A program made the translations under genes and the position numbers. 37,723 bases of DNA from the NCBI GenBank assembly GCA_000531095.1, contig HG799466.1, positions 710,414 through 748,136 of the forward strand, given 5' to 3'. Source of the stretch: Gemmata massiliana (lineage in GTDB: Bacteria > Planctomycetota > Planctomycetia > Gemmatales > Gemmataceae). The notes under the pieces were generated by a model. The model had not been told where the DNA came from and searched no databases. It was given only the letters and a program-made list of their open reading frames with translations. The number at the start of each line of letters is the position of its first letter. Within the stretch, counting starts at the first letter, position 1. This document shows, piece after piece, positions 25,775 through 35,175 of this stretch.

Positions 25775-28700
25775 GGCTCTCCGGACTGTTATCCCGCACG
25801 CTGCTCGTCCTGGTCGGACTGTTCGGCACCACCATCCTGGCCCTGGCGGTCTTCCTCGCCTGGAGCATCGACCGGAGCCTGACCGCCGAGTTCGAGGCCA
25901 AGGGCAAGGGGATCGCCGAGAACATCGCCAGCGCCGGCGTCGACACGCTCATCAACCACGACCCGGCCAGCGTCCAGGCGATGATCGACGAGCGCCGGGA
26001 CCGGACCCCGGGGCTCGCCTACGTCCTGGTCCTGGACAACCGGCGCGAGGTCGTCTCCCACACGTTCGTCCCGAGCGTCCCGGACCAGATCGCGCAACTG
26101 CCCGGCGACCCCCACCGCACGACCGTCCGGCGCACGAGCGTCGCGGGCGCCGGCGACTGCATCAACGTCTGCAGCCCGATCCTCGCGGGCCAGGGCGGGT
26201 ACGTTCACGTCGGGATGGACCGGGCCCCGATCCGGGCCGCGGTCTGGCGCAACGTCCGGCAGATGGCCGCGGTGCTGTCGCTGCTGTTCGTCACCAGCGC
26301 GCTGGCCACGGTCGCACTGATGCAACACGTTACGCACCCGCTGCGCCGGTTGACGACCGGCGCCCAGCGCCTCGCGAGCGACGGGCTCGCCGCGAGCGCC
26401 CCCGGGACGCTCCCGGACTGGTTCCCCCGCGCCCGCGGCGGCGACGAGGTGGCCGAGCTCACCCGGGCGTTCCGCTCGATGGCGATCGAGGTGACCGCGC
26501 GCGAGGTGGGGCTCAAGGAACAGTTCAAACTGCTCCTCGACTCGACCGTGGAAGCGATTTACGGGATGGACCTCGCCGGCACCTGCATTTTCTGCAACCC
26601 GGCGTGCGCCCGGCTCCTGGGGTACGCGAGCGCCGCGGACCTGCTCGGGCGCAACATGACCGAGCTGGTCCACCACAGTCGGGCCGACGGGCGCCCCCAC
26701 GCGGCGCTCAAGTCCACGATCTACCGCGCCCTCAAGTTGGGCCTGGGGGCCCACGCCGACGACGAGGCGTTCTGGCGCGCGGACGGGACCAGTTTCCCGG
26801 TGGAGTACTGGTCCAACCCCATGTGCCGGGACGACGGACAGATTATCGGGTCGGTGGTCACGTTCGTCGAGATCAGCGAGCGCAAGCGCCTGAACGCCGA
26901 ACTGCGCAAGGCCAAGGACGCGGCCGAGGACGCGAGCCGCGCGAAGAGCGAGTTTTTGGCGAACATGAGCCACGAGATCCGCACGCCGATGAACGGGATC
27001 ATCGGGATGACGGAACTGGCACTGGAAACGCCCCTGTCGCCCGCCCAGCGCGAGTACCTGGGGCTGGTGAAGTCGTCGGCCGACGCGCTCCTGACGGTCA
27101 TCAACGACATCTTGGACTTCTCGAAGATCGAGGCCGGGAAACTGGACCTCGACCCGACCCCGTTCGCCCTGCGCGACGCGCTCGGGGACACGCTCAAGAC
27201 CGTGGCCGTGCGCGCCCAGGGCAAGGGCCTCGAACTCGCGTGCCAGATCAACGACGACGTCCCCGACGGGCTCATCGGGGACGCGGGGCGCGTGCGCCAG
27301 GTCGTCATCAACCTGGTGGGCAACGCGATCAAGTTCACCGAGGCCGGCGAGGTCGTGGTGCGCGTGGCCCTCGAGGAGCACACGGACCGCGACGCTCTAC
27401 TCCACTTCACGGTCACCGACACCGGGATCGGGATCCCGGGCGACAAGCTCGGCGCCATCTTCGAGCCGTTCGTGCAGGCCGACGGGTCCACGACCCGCAA
27501 GTACGGCGGGACCGGACTCGGGCTCACGATCTCGGTGCGCCTGGTCGAACTCATGGGCGGGCGGATCTGGGCCGAGAGCACACTGGGAGTCGGGAGCACG
27601 TTCCACTTCACCGCCCGGTTCGGGCGCGCCCCGGGCACCCGGTCGCGCCCCGGACCCTCAGCCCCGCGGCCCTGGACGGGCTCCCGGTGCTGGTCGTGGA
27701 CGACAACGGAACCAACCGGCGCATCCTGGTCGAAATGCTCCGGAACTGGCGCATGAACCCGGTCCCGGTGGACGGCGGACCGGAGGCACTCGGCGCGCTG
27801 CGCGAGGCGGCCGGGCGCGGGGAGCCGTTCCCCCTGGTCCTCCTGGACGCGATGATGCCCGGGATGAACGGGTTCGCGGTGGCCGACCGGATCCGCACCG
27901 ACCCGGCCCTGGGGGGCACGCGCGTGGTCATGCTCTCGTCGGCCGGCCCCGGTGAGGGCACCCGGTACCGCGAGCACGGGATCGACCTGTACCTGATGAA
28001 ACCGGCCAAACAGTCCGAGATCCTGGACGCGATCGCGCTGACCCTCAGCGGCCCCCCGGACCCGGGCGCCGGGCGCGTCGCGGTAGCGGTGGCGCCGGAC
28101 CGGGCACCCGGGGTGCGCCTGCGCCCGCTGAACATCCTGCTGGCCGAAGACAACCCGGTGAACCAGAAGCTCGCGGTCGCGGTGCTCGAAAAGAGCGGCC
28201 ACACGGTCACCGTGGCCCCGAACGGGCGGGCGGCCGTGGACCTGTCGGGCGCGCGCCCGTTCGACGTGATCCTGATGGACCTGCAAATGCCCGAGATGGG
28301 CGGGCTGGAAGCGACCGCGGCGATCCGCGAACGCGAGGCCGGGACCGAAACGCACCAGCCCATCGTGGCCATGACCGCGCACGCCATGAAGGGCGACGCG
28401 GACCGGTGCCTCGCGGCCGGGATGGACGGGTACGTGTCCAAGCCGGTCCAGTTCGAGCACCTGGACCGCGTGCTCGCCCGGGTACTCCCCGGCGCCACTG
28501 TTGAAGCTCCCCCGGTCCCCGCCCTCCCCTCGGTCTCGACTTCGACCCCGGCCCCGGGCGCGCCGGCCCTTGCGATCGCGGACCGGGCCGTGGCCCTGCA
28601 GTGTACGGGCGGGGACGAGGAACTCCTGCACGAGATCGCGGAGCTGTTCGTACAGGAGTGCCCGCGCCAGATCGGGGAACTCCGCACCGCGCTCGGGACC

Positions 28701-28904
28701 GGTGACGCACCGGGCGCCCGGCGCGCGGCCCACACGATCAAGGGCGCGGCCGGGAACTTTGGCGCGCGCGCTACGTGCGAACTGGCCCAGCGGATCGAGT
28801 CACTCGCCAAGAACGGCGAACTGGACAAAGCAACCGGCCTCGTACCGGATCTGGAGCGCCAGCTCGGGTTCGTGGCCGCCGAACTTGCGAGCTGGAGCGC
28901 GTGA
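25771..28904 (+). CDS. Hybrid sensor histidine kinase (HAMP-PAS-HisKA-HATPase-REC-REC-HPt), one apparent frameshift
   Basis: A membrane phosphorelay kinase. The first frame (25771 to about 27640) gives TM1 (about 8-33), a periplasmic sensor region, TM2 (about 166-188), HAMP (THPLRRLTTGAQRL), PAS (LLDSTVEAIYGMDLAG), HisKA (ANMSHEIRTPMNGIIGM, His401) and HATPase_c (NLVGNAIKF, DTGIGIP, GTGLGLTI). The rest lies in the next frame: REC1 (LPVLVVDDNGTNRR, LLDAMMPGMNGF), REC2 (ILLAEDNPVNQKL, VILMDLQMPEMGG, SKPVQ) and HPt (AAHTIKGAAGNFGA). One extra C in ACCCGG near 27638-27640 makes one 1044-residue protein. REC1 keeps its Asp and Lys. If the frameshift is real, the protein would end after the ATPase domain with a scrambled tail, and the REC-REC-HPt part would lack a start. 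Confidence 0.85.
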
Positions 28905-28946
28905 GCGAGCTTATTTCACACTGAGATCCGAGATAGGAGACGGAAT

Positions 28947-29897
28947 ATGGTGTCGACACATTCGTCCACGGCACCCGACGCGGCCCCCGTCGAGGGCGCG
29001 GAGGCGCCGACCGTACTCGTAGTAGACGACTCGGCCATCGACCGCCGCGTCGCGGGGCGCCTGGTGGAGAAGGACTCGGGCCTGCGCGCGGTGTACGCGC
29101 CCGACGGGCTCGCGGCCCTGGAATCGATCGCTCAGTCGGCCCCCGCGGTGGTGCTCACGGACCTGCAAATGCCCGGGATGGACGGGTTGGAACTGGTGCG
29201 CACGGTCCGGGACCGGTTCCCCACGGTCCCGGTGATCCTGATGACGGGCAACGGGAGCGAGGAGATCGCGATCGAGGCCCTGCGCAGCGGCGCGGCGAGC
29301 TACGTACCCAAGCGCACCCTGGCCAAAGACCTCGCCGCGACCGTCGAGCAGGTGCTCAACGCGGCCCGCGGGGACCGGCGCCAGCAGCGGCTCCTGGGAT
29401 CGTTCGCGTCGGTGGAGAGCCGGCTGGAGTTGGAGAACGACCCGTCGCTGGTGCCCGCGCTGGTGGCGTACCTTCAGGGCCAGGCGACCCAGATGGGTGC
29501 GTGCGGGGCGTCGGACCGGACCCGGGTCGGCGTCGCGCTCGAGGAGGCCCTGCTCAACGGCCTGTACCACGGGAACCTGGAACTCAGTTCGGACCTGCGC
29601 CAGGACGGGAGCGGGGAGTTCGAGCGCCGGGCCAAGGAGCGCCGGTACCTGGACCCGTACCGGGACCGGCGCCTGCACGTGACGGCCCGGATGCGCCCGG
29701 GCGAGGCCGTGTTCGTGATCCGGGACGAGGGACCGGGGTTCGACCCGAGCACCCTCCCCGACCCCACCGACCCGGCCAACCTCGAGCGCGCCAGCGGGCG
29801 CGGCTTGCTGTTGATCCAGGCGTTCATGGACGCCGTGTCCCACAACCCCACCGGGAACGAAATCACGCTCACCAAACGGGCCAGTAGCCCGGAATGA
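28947..29897 (+). CDS. Response regulator with RsbW-like ATPase output domain
   Basis: A 316-residue protein. The receiver domain (about 22-140) has TVLVVDDSAIDRR, the phospho-acceptor Asp in VVLTDLQMPGMDGL, Thr in ILMTGNGSEE and Lys in YVPK. The C-terminal domain (about 175-316) is a GHKL ATPase of the SpoIIAB/RsbW type (HATPase_c_2): RVGVALEEALLNGLYHGNLE (N box), VFVIRDEGPGFDPSTLP (G1) and ASGRGLLLIQAFMD (G2). No HisKA domain is present. It begins 42 bases after the hybrid kinase and should accept phosphate from its HPt domain. An RsbW-like output suggests control of an anti-anti-sigma partner or other protein, rather than direct DNA binding. No STAS-domain gene is visible in the window. 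Confidence 0.88.
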   Translation: MVSTHSSTAPDAAPVEGAEAPTVLVVDDSAIDRRVAGRLVEKDSGLRAVYAPDGLAALESIAQSAPAVVLTDLQMPGMDGLELVRTVRDRFPTVPVILMTGNGSEEIAIEALRSGAASYVPKRTLAKDLAATVEQVLNAARGDRRQQRLLGSFASVESRLELENDPSLVPALVAYLQGQATQMGACGASDRTRVGVALEEALLNGLYHGNLELSSDLRQDGSGEFERRAKERRYLDPYRDRRLHVTARMRPGEAVFVIRDEGPGFDPSTLPDPTDPANLERASGRGLLLIQAFMDAVSHNPTGNEITLTKRASSPE

Positions 29898-29996
29898 GCG
29901 CCGCGCGATCGTTCCGGATTCGGTCCAGGCGGCTACGCGGCGGTGGTGCGGTGTAACACGCGCTCCGGGTCCGGGCCACGCGCTCGGCACCAATTG

Positions 29997-31604
29997 TTAT
30001 TTGATCGTAACCTCTCGGAGTGTGCCGGGGGTTTCCGAATTGATGACGCGAACGGTCCCTCGAAACTTGCCTTTGAGCCAGTAGCTCATGTCGTCATCGT
30101 TCAGTGCGGTTACCATCGGAAAGTTGTTCGGCGCGCGCCCACTGTAGCCGTTCAGCACCGGCACGTTCGCGCGCATCCCGACCCACATCCCGAACACTTC
30201 TCCGTAGGGGCCGACGCTCATCTTCCCCTGCGTGTCCACGAACCGCGGCTCCACGTACCCCACCTCCGCACCTCTCAGTCTTTCAGCGTTCCGCTCGACG
30301 ATCGGGTAGAAGTCGCGCCGGTCGAAGCTGTCGGGTACGAACCCGGTCTGCTCCCACAACAGGAGCGCGAGCAGCGGAACCAGGAGCGCCGCGCGCGCCC
30401 ACGCCCCCCTCATGCGGTCCAGCAGCATCGAGAGCCACAGGAGCGCGCCGATGGTGCCGAACAGGTACACCGTCACGGAAATGCGCGACACCACCCGAAT
30501 CGCCCCCGCCCCCGGAACGTGACGGACCACGCGCCACAAGGATTCGCCCGTTTGGGACGTGGTGAACGTCAGCCCCACCCAAACCAGAGCTGTAATCACT
30601 CCGGCCAGCGCCGCGGGCCACAAAGCTGGTCGCGCTCCGCGCCGGAAAAACGGGAGGTGAGCGGTCGCGGCCAGCACCAACCCGTAGAGCGCGAACCCGG
30701 AGAACAATAAGCACTCAAAAGGCGCCGGCGCGCGAACACGATCCAGTGTTTCGTACCAACGGGAGCCTTGGGGACCGGTGAGCCATGCTTCGGGCGTCGG
30801 GAAGAAGCCGTGGCAGTCTTCGTACAACCGGGACGCGCCCTGGTTCACCTTGATGTACGGCACGAACAGCGCCGCCATCGCGAGCGCCCAGAACGCGAGC
30901 ACGCCCAGCACCCGCCACTTGTTCTCGGCGACACACCGCCACATGTTCCGCACGGCCCCGGGTTGGAGGCACACGAGCACGGGAAGGAACACGGCCACCC
31001 CGACCGCGAGGAACCACCCCGTGTAGATGCACGCCAGGCACTGCAGAAACAGCGCCCCGAGCATCCGGTTGAACGCCTTCACGGACGGTTCGAGGACGAG
31101 CACAATCGCGTAGTACGCCGCGAACGGCATGTAGAACCGCGGGACCATTTGCGAGTGCTTGAGTTGATCCACGTGGGCGGTCGCAAAGGCCCAAAGGAAC
31201 GCCCCGGTGACGGCCACAACGTGCCGCATCCGGAGCCACCGGGCCACGAGTGCGAACGAAACGAAGTTCAGCGCGCAACAGACGATCTGCCACCAGATGT
31301 ACGCGAGTTCGCAGTTCGTAACGGTCCGCAGCGCCCAGTAGATCGGCGCCGATCCGAACAGGTTTTCGGAGTACGCGAGCGTCCCCGGTTCGGGGAAAAA
31401 GAACGGCGGCGTGGCGAGCGTACCGCAGTAGTTCGGTTCAGTAAGGGCGAGCCACGAGTTCTCGAGGAGCAGGTGGTTCAGCATCCCGTCCCCGCGCTCG
31501 GTCTGAATTCGCACGAACCCAGAATCAAACGTCGGGCGAAACGTGTGGTAGGTGCCGAACGCCAGGGCGCAGGCGTAGGCCAGCAGGATCGCAATGGTGC
31601 GCAT
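29997..31604 (-). CDS. Multi-pass membrane protein, GT-C glycosyltransferase-like
   Basis: A 535-residue protein with about ten to twelve membrane helices and a soluble C-terminal part. It begins MRTIAILLAYACALAFGTYH from the ATG at 31604; the longer frame to 31697 adds an unlikely basic leader. Early loops carry acidic residues (TERGDGMLNHLLLENSW), and helices are seen at LGVLAFWALAMAALFVPYI, VAVTGAFLWAFATAHVD and ALLVPLLALLLWEQTG. The C-terminal region (VSVGPYGEVFGMWVG-like, PVLNGYSGRAPNNFP) would face outward. This layout fits polyprenyl-phosphate-sugar-using GT-C enzymes or YfhO-like proteins that modify the envelope. No catalytic motif can be assigned with confidence. Confidence 0.65.
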   Translation of the reverse strand: MRTIAILLAYACALAFGTYHTFRPTFDSGFVRIQTERGDGMLNHLLLENSWLALTEPNYCGTLATPPFFFPEPGTLAYSENLFGSAPIYWALRTVTNCELAYIWWQIVCCALNFVSFALVARWLRMRHVVAVTGAFLWAFATAHVDQLKHSQMVPRFYMPFAAYYAIVLVLEPSVKAFNRMLGALFLQCLACIYTGWFLAVGVAVFLPVLVCLQPGAVRNMWRCVAENKWRVLGVLAFWALAMAALFVPYIKVNQGASRLYEDCHGFFPTPEAWLTGPQGSRWYETLDRVRAPAPFECLLFSGFALYGLVLAATAHLPFFRRGARPALWPAALAGVITALVWVGLTFTTSQTGESLWRVVRHVPGAGAIRVVSRISVTVYLFGTIGALLWLSMLLDRMRGAWARAALLVPLLALLLWEQTGFVPDSFDRRDFYPIVERNAERLRGAEVGYVEPRFVDTQGKMSVGPYGEVFGMWVGMRANVPVLNGYSGRAPNNFPMVTALNDDDMSYWLKGKFRGTVRVINSETPGTLREVTIK

Positions 31605-31765
31605 GGAAACAGAGGTACGGCGCGGCCACTCAGTTGGACATTCCGCGGGGACCGGGTATGTTCGGGGAGTAGTTTTCGAGCGGCGCGTGGCCCGCACTCG
31701 ACAAAATCACGCACACGAACACGGGCGCGGACCGAATAATCGGCCCGACCCAATCGACGGGAGAA

Positions 31766-34177
31766 ATGGCCGAACAAGTCACCGGAGTGATCGAGCGCAT
31801 CACGCACCACAACCCGGACACCGGGTACTGTGTGCTGCGGGTCGTAGCGCGCGGCCACCGCGACGTCCTCACGGTCGTCGGGAGCGCCCAGCAGATCGTC
31901 GCGGGGGAGTACATCACCGCGACCGGCGCGTGGGTCACGGACCGCAACTACGGGCTCCAGTTCAAAGCAAGCGAGATCAAAACGAACCCGCCGCACACCG
32001 TGGAGGGGATCGCGAAGTACCTCGGTTCCGGCCTCGTGAAAGGCATCGGCCCGGGTTACGCGAAGCGCATCGTGGAGGTGTTCGGCGAAAAAACCCTCGA
32101 CGTCATCGACAAGTCGCCCGAGTACCTGTCTCAAGTCAAGGGCATCGGTGCGAAGCTGATCGAGAAGATCCGGCGGAGCTGGGAAGAACAGCGCGAGTCG
32201 CGGAAAATCATGGTCTTCCTCCAGTCGCACGGCATCGGCACCGCGCGCGCCGTGCGCATTTATAAGACCTACGGTGACCAGGCGATTGAACTCATCAAAG
32301 CGAACCCGTACCGCCTGAGCGCGGACATTTGGGGCGTCGGGTTCGACACCGCGGACAAGTTGGCCGTCAGCCTGGGCATCCCACGGGACTCCCCGTTCCG
32401 CGCGCAAGCTGTTGTGCGCCACGTACTTCAGGAGGAAACTGGGAACGGGCACGTCGGCTACCCCGAAGAACTGCTCCGCGAACGCGCGGCCGAAATGACG
32501 GGGATCGAGCCGAACGGCATCATCGACGCGATCGAGCAGTTGCGCATCACGGACGAAATCGTCCGCGACAGTATCGGAAAGGCAACGGGGGGGCGGTTAC
32601 CTCCCCCCCCGTCCCCCGGCGCTGTCAGCGGAGTTTCTCGCGGGCCGGGGGAGCAAAGGCAACCTAACCCCCTAACCCCCTTCCCTAAGAAGGAAGGGGG
32701 AACAGTACCAAATACACAGGCAACCACACCCGAAGCGACGGTTTTAAGCCCCTCTCCCCTTGGGGGAGGGGTTGGGGAGGGGTTACAGACGGGGAGCGCG
32801 ACTGGCAGCGCGGGTTTTACCCTCGAAGACAACCTCATCTTCCTGAAGCCATTTTTCCTGGCGGAACTCGGTGTCGCGCGAGCTATCAAGGCGCTCGCGC
32901 AGGGACCGCACCCGCTGCCCTCGGTGAACGTGGACGCTGCGGTCGCGTGGGTCGAGAAGAAAATGGGGATCGCGTTCGCGGCGAGTCAGCGCGCGGCGAT
33001 CAAGGCCGCGGTCACGCACAAACTCATGGTGGTGACGGGCGGCCCCGGGACCGGGAAGACGACCATCGTGCGGGCCATCATCGAGATGTTCCTCGCGAAG
33101 TCGCTCCGCGTGCTGCTGACGGCTCCCACCGGGCGCGCGGCCAAGCGCCTCTACGAGTCCACCGGGCGCGAGGCCAAAACCATCCACCGGTTGCTGGAGT
33201 TCAACCCGCAGCAGCGCCAGTTCACGCGCAACGCCGAAGACCCGCTCGACGTCGATCTGCTCGTGGTCGACGAGACGTCGATGGTCGACGTCGTGCTAAT
33301 GAACAAGCTGCTCCAGGCCGTGCCGCCGTATGCGTGCGTGGTGCTCGTGGGGGACGTGGACCAACTCCCGTCGGTCGGGGCCGGGGCCGTGCTGACGGAT
33401 CTCATCGAATCGAAAGCGGTTCCCGTCGCCCGACTCACCGAGGTCCATCGCCAGGCCGAGAGCAGTTGGATCGTGCGCGCCGCGCACGCGATCAACCACG
33501 GTGTGGAACCCGAATCCGCCCCGCCGGGCGGCAACGGGGACTTCTACTTCATCGAAGCGAACGACCCGGACGCGATCACCGAGCGCGTCGTCCAGATGGT
33601 GCGAGACCGCATCCCGGCGAAGTTCAAGCTCGACCCGTTCCGCGACATCCAGGTGCTCTCGCCACAAGTGAAGACGCCCCTCGGGGTCGCGAATCTGAAC
33701 CGAGAACTGCAAGCGGCACTAAATCCCGCGCGCCCGGGTGTTGCGGAAGTCAAGCGGTACGATTCGGTGTACCGCGAAGGCGACAAGGTGATGCAGGTTC
33801 AGAACAACTACGACCGCGAGGTGTTCAACGGCGATATCGGTCGCATTGAGAAGATCGACAATGACGATCAGATGCTGGTGGTGGACTTCGACGGGCGCCC
33901 GGTCGAGTACGAGTTCAATGAACTAGATGAGCTCCAGTTGTCGTTCGCGTGCACCATTCACAAGAGCCAGGGGAGCGAGTACCCGGCCGTCGTGATCCCG
34001 GTCCACACGCAGCACTTCGTGATGCTCCAGCGGAACCTGCTCTACACGGGCATCACGCGCGGGCGCAAGTTGGTCGCACTCGTCGGGAGCCGGAAAGCGA
34101 TGTGGATCGCGGTCAATACGGCCGACACCAAGCGGCGCTACTCGCTCCTGAAATACCGCATCAAACCAGAAAACTAA
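31766..34177 (+). CDS. recD2: RecD2-type ATP-dependent DNA helicase with in-frame repeat insertion
   Basis: An 803-residue SF1B 5'-3' DNA helicase; RecD2 proteins act in recombination and repair without RecBC. The N-terminal domain (about 1-265) shows GVIERITHHNPDTGYCVLRV and helix-hairpin-helix repeats (VKGIGPGYAKRIVEVFG, VKGIGAKLIEKI, FLQSHGIGTARAVRIYKTYG). The helicase core has Walker A VVTGGPGTGKTT, APTGRAAKRL, Walker B VVDETSMVD, GDVDQLPSVGAG, LTEVHRQAE and the C-terminal TIHKSQGSEYPAVV and LLYTGITRGRKL. Between about residues 274 and 349 (32585-32811) there is a low-complexity insert, RLPPPPSPG to QTGSATGSAG, that is foreign to the family and encoded by C-rich hairpin repeats. Usual length is 700-750 residues, so the insert accounts for the excess. 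The ATG at 31766 has GGGAGAA upstream. Confidence 0.92.
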   Translation: MAEQVTGVIERITHHNPDTGYCVLRVVARGHRDVLTVVGSAQQIVAGEYITATGAWVTDRNYGLQFKASEIKTNPPHTVEGIAKYLGSGLVKGIGPGYAKRIVEVFGEKTLDVIDKSPEYLSQVKGIGAKLIEKIRRSWEEQRESRKIMVFLQSHGIGTARAVRIYKTYGDQAIELIKANPYRLSADIWGVGFDTADKLAVSLGIPRDSPFRAQAVVRHVLQEETGNGHVGYPEELLRERAAEMTGIEPNGIIDAIEQLRITDEIVRDSIGKATGGRLPPPPSPGAVSGVSRGPGEQRQPNPLTPFPKKEGGTVPNTQATTPEATVLSPSPLGGGVGEGLQTGSATGSAGFTLEDNLIFLKPFFLAELGVARAIKALAQGPHPLPSVNVDAAVAWVEKKMGIAFAASQRAAIKAAVTHKLMVVTGGPGTGKTTIVRAIIEMFLAKSLRVLLTAPTGRAAKRLYESTGREAKTIHRLLEFNPQQRQFTRNAEDPLDVDLLVVDETSMVDVVLMNKLLQAVPPYACVVLVGDVDQLPSVGAGAVLTDLIESKAVPVARLTEVHRQAESSWIVRAAHAINHGVEPESAPPGGNGDFYFIEANDPDAITERVVQMVRDRIPAKFKLDPFRDIQVLSPQVKTPLGVANLNRELQAALNPARPGVAEVKRYDSVYREGDKVMQVQNNYDREVFNGDIGRIEKIDNDDQMLVVDFDGRPVEYEFNELDELQLSFACTIHKSQGSEYPAVVIPVHTQHFVMLQRNLLYTGITRGRKLVALVGSRKAMWIAVNTADTKRRYSLLKYRIKPEN
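32585..32811. repeat. C-rich hairpin repeat inserted in frame in the recD2 gene
   Basis: This 227-base stretch contains CCTAACCCCCTAACCCCC followed by a 9-base-arm hairpin (32676-32684 with 32692-32700) and a second C/G hairpin around 32749-32771. Translated it gives NPLTPFPKKEGG and LSPSPLGGGVGEG, peptide strings typical of dispersed C-rich genomic repeats rather than of RecD2. The frame stays open through it. Confidence 0.75.
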
Positions 34178-34178
34178 A

Positions 34179-34224
34179 AAGTGAGACGGCCCGCAGAAAC
34201 TTATTCCTGCGGGCCGTCTCACTT
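34179..34224 (+). terminator. Hairpin terminator after recD2
   Basis: Perfect 18-base arms (34179-34196 and 34207-34224) enclose a 10-base loop and begin two bases after the recD2 stop codon. There is no long T-run, but position and stability support a terminator. Confidence 0.7.
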
Positions 34225-34241
34225 GAATCAGTTAATTTAGA

Positions 34242-34290
34242 TCGGGATACGAGAGTCGAACTCGTCTCACAGCCTTGGGAAGGCTGTGAG
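34242..34290 (-). pseudogene. 3' fragment of a tRNA-Gly(CCC) gene, possible attachment-site remnant
   Basis: On the minus strand the sequence gives a canonical anticodon arm (CAGCC, loop TTCCCAA, GGCTG), a four-base variable loop, a T arm (ACGAG TTCGACT CTCGT), the 3' acceptor strand ATCCCGA and discriminator T. The anticodon CCC, G71 and U73 all agree with glycine tRNA. The 5' acceptor strand (expected TCGGGAT) and D arm are absent upstream, so this is only the 3' part from about position 27. No CCA is encoded. Such fragments are typical of tRNA genes used by integrases as attachment sites. Confidence 0.6.
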
Positions 34291-34323
34291 TGTGCAATTT
34301 TCTAGAGCCTGTTATGAACCTAA

Positions 34324-35175
34324 GTGCGTAATTGGGGTCCAGCGGTGAAGCAGGAGGACCAGGAACGCGACCCAATGCCACCCCGCGAGGGTTGTGGACA
34401 GTCGCTCGACCGGACCTTCGTGTTCGCCGGGGATTCGGGGTACGGAACCCACGACGTGGCCCGGTTCTGTCATCGGCACCGGGGCCGACTCACGTTGGTC
34501 AGCAAGCTACACCCGGACGCGAACCTGTTCGACCCGCCCTCGCCGTACACCGGCAAGGGACGGCCCCGAGTCAAGGGCGACCGGTGCCCCAAGCCGCGCC
34601 AAGCGGTCGCTGCAGCCACGACCTTCACCCGGCTGGAGGTCGGGTGGTACGGGGGCGGGACGCGGACGGTCCAAGCCCTCGGCGGCACCGGTCACTGGTA
34701 CAAGGCCGGGCGCGGGCTGGTGCCGGTGCGCGGGGTGTTCGTGCGGGACACCACCGGCACGCACCGGGACGAGTACTTCTTCACCACCGACCTGGACCTG
34801 GGGCCGGCGGCCGCGATCGGTCACTACTGCGGTCGCTGGAACATCGAGACCACGTTCCAGGAGAGGCGCGCGGAATTGGGCCTGGAGACGACCCGCGGGT
34901 GGCGCGAGAAGACGGTTGTGCGTGCGGCCCCGTGCCTGTTCGGGTTGTACACCGTGACAGCGATCCTGTTCCACGCACGGCCCGAGGCGAAACGAACCGG
35001 GAGCGTGGAATGGCCGGGCAAAACCGTCACCACGTTCTCGGACGCGCTCGCCGCCGTGCGCCGGTGGCTTTGGGACCAGGCCCTTTTGCCACAGGCCGGA
35101 GACGGCACCACTCTCAATAAACTCCCCGACCGCGTGCGGGAATTGCTACTCACGGCGCTCGCCCCGGCCGCTTGA
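34324..35175 (+). pseudogene. 5'-truncated IS701/IS4-like transposase
   Basis: The frame encodes the C-terminal catalytic part of a DDE transposase: RTFVFAGDSGYGTHDVARFC, LTLVSKLHPDANLFDPPSPY, KGRPRVKGDRCPKPRQAV, GLVPVRGVFVRDTTGTHRDE, YFFTTDL and HYCGRWNIETTFQERRAEL with the likely catalytic Glu, ending LLLTALAPAA. Full-length relatives are around 400 residues. Only about 255 residues from RTFVFAGD (about 34411) onward are recognisable, and the 30 residues before them (MRNWGPAVKQEDQERDP) look unrelated. The N-terminal domain and probably the first catalytic Asp are missing, so this copy should be inactive. It sits next to the tRNA fragment. The stretch 35176-35575 holds no gene I can support. 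Confidence 0.75.

Noticed and set aside
25789..28733. Long minus-strand frames opposite the hybrid kinase
   Set aside because: Composition is typical of a reverse-strand shadow and no domain is visible, while the plus strand encodes the complete kinase.
34242..34320. Complete tRNA-Gly gene
   Set aside because: The D arm and the 5' acceptor strand complementary to ATCCCGA are absent upstream on the minus strand, so only the 3' part exists.
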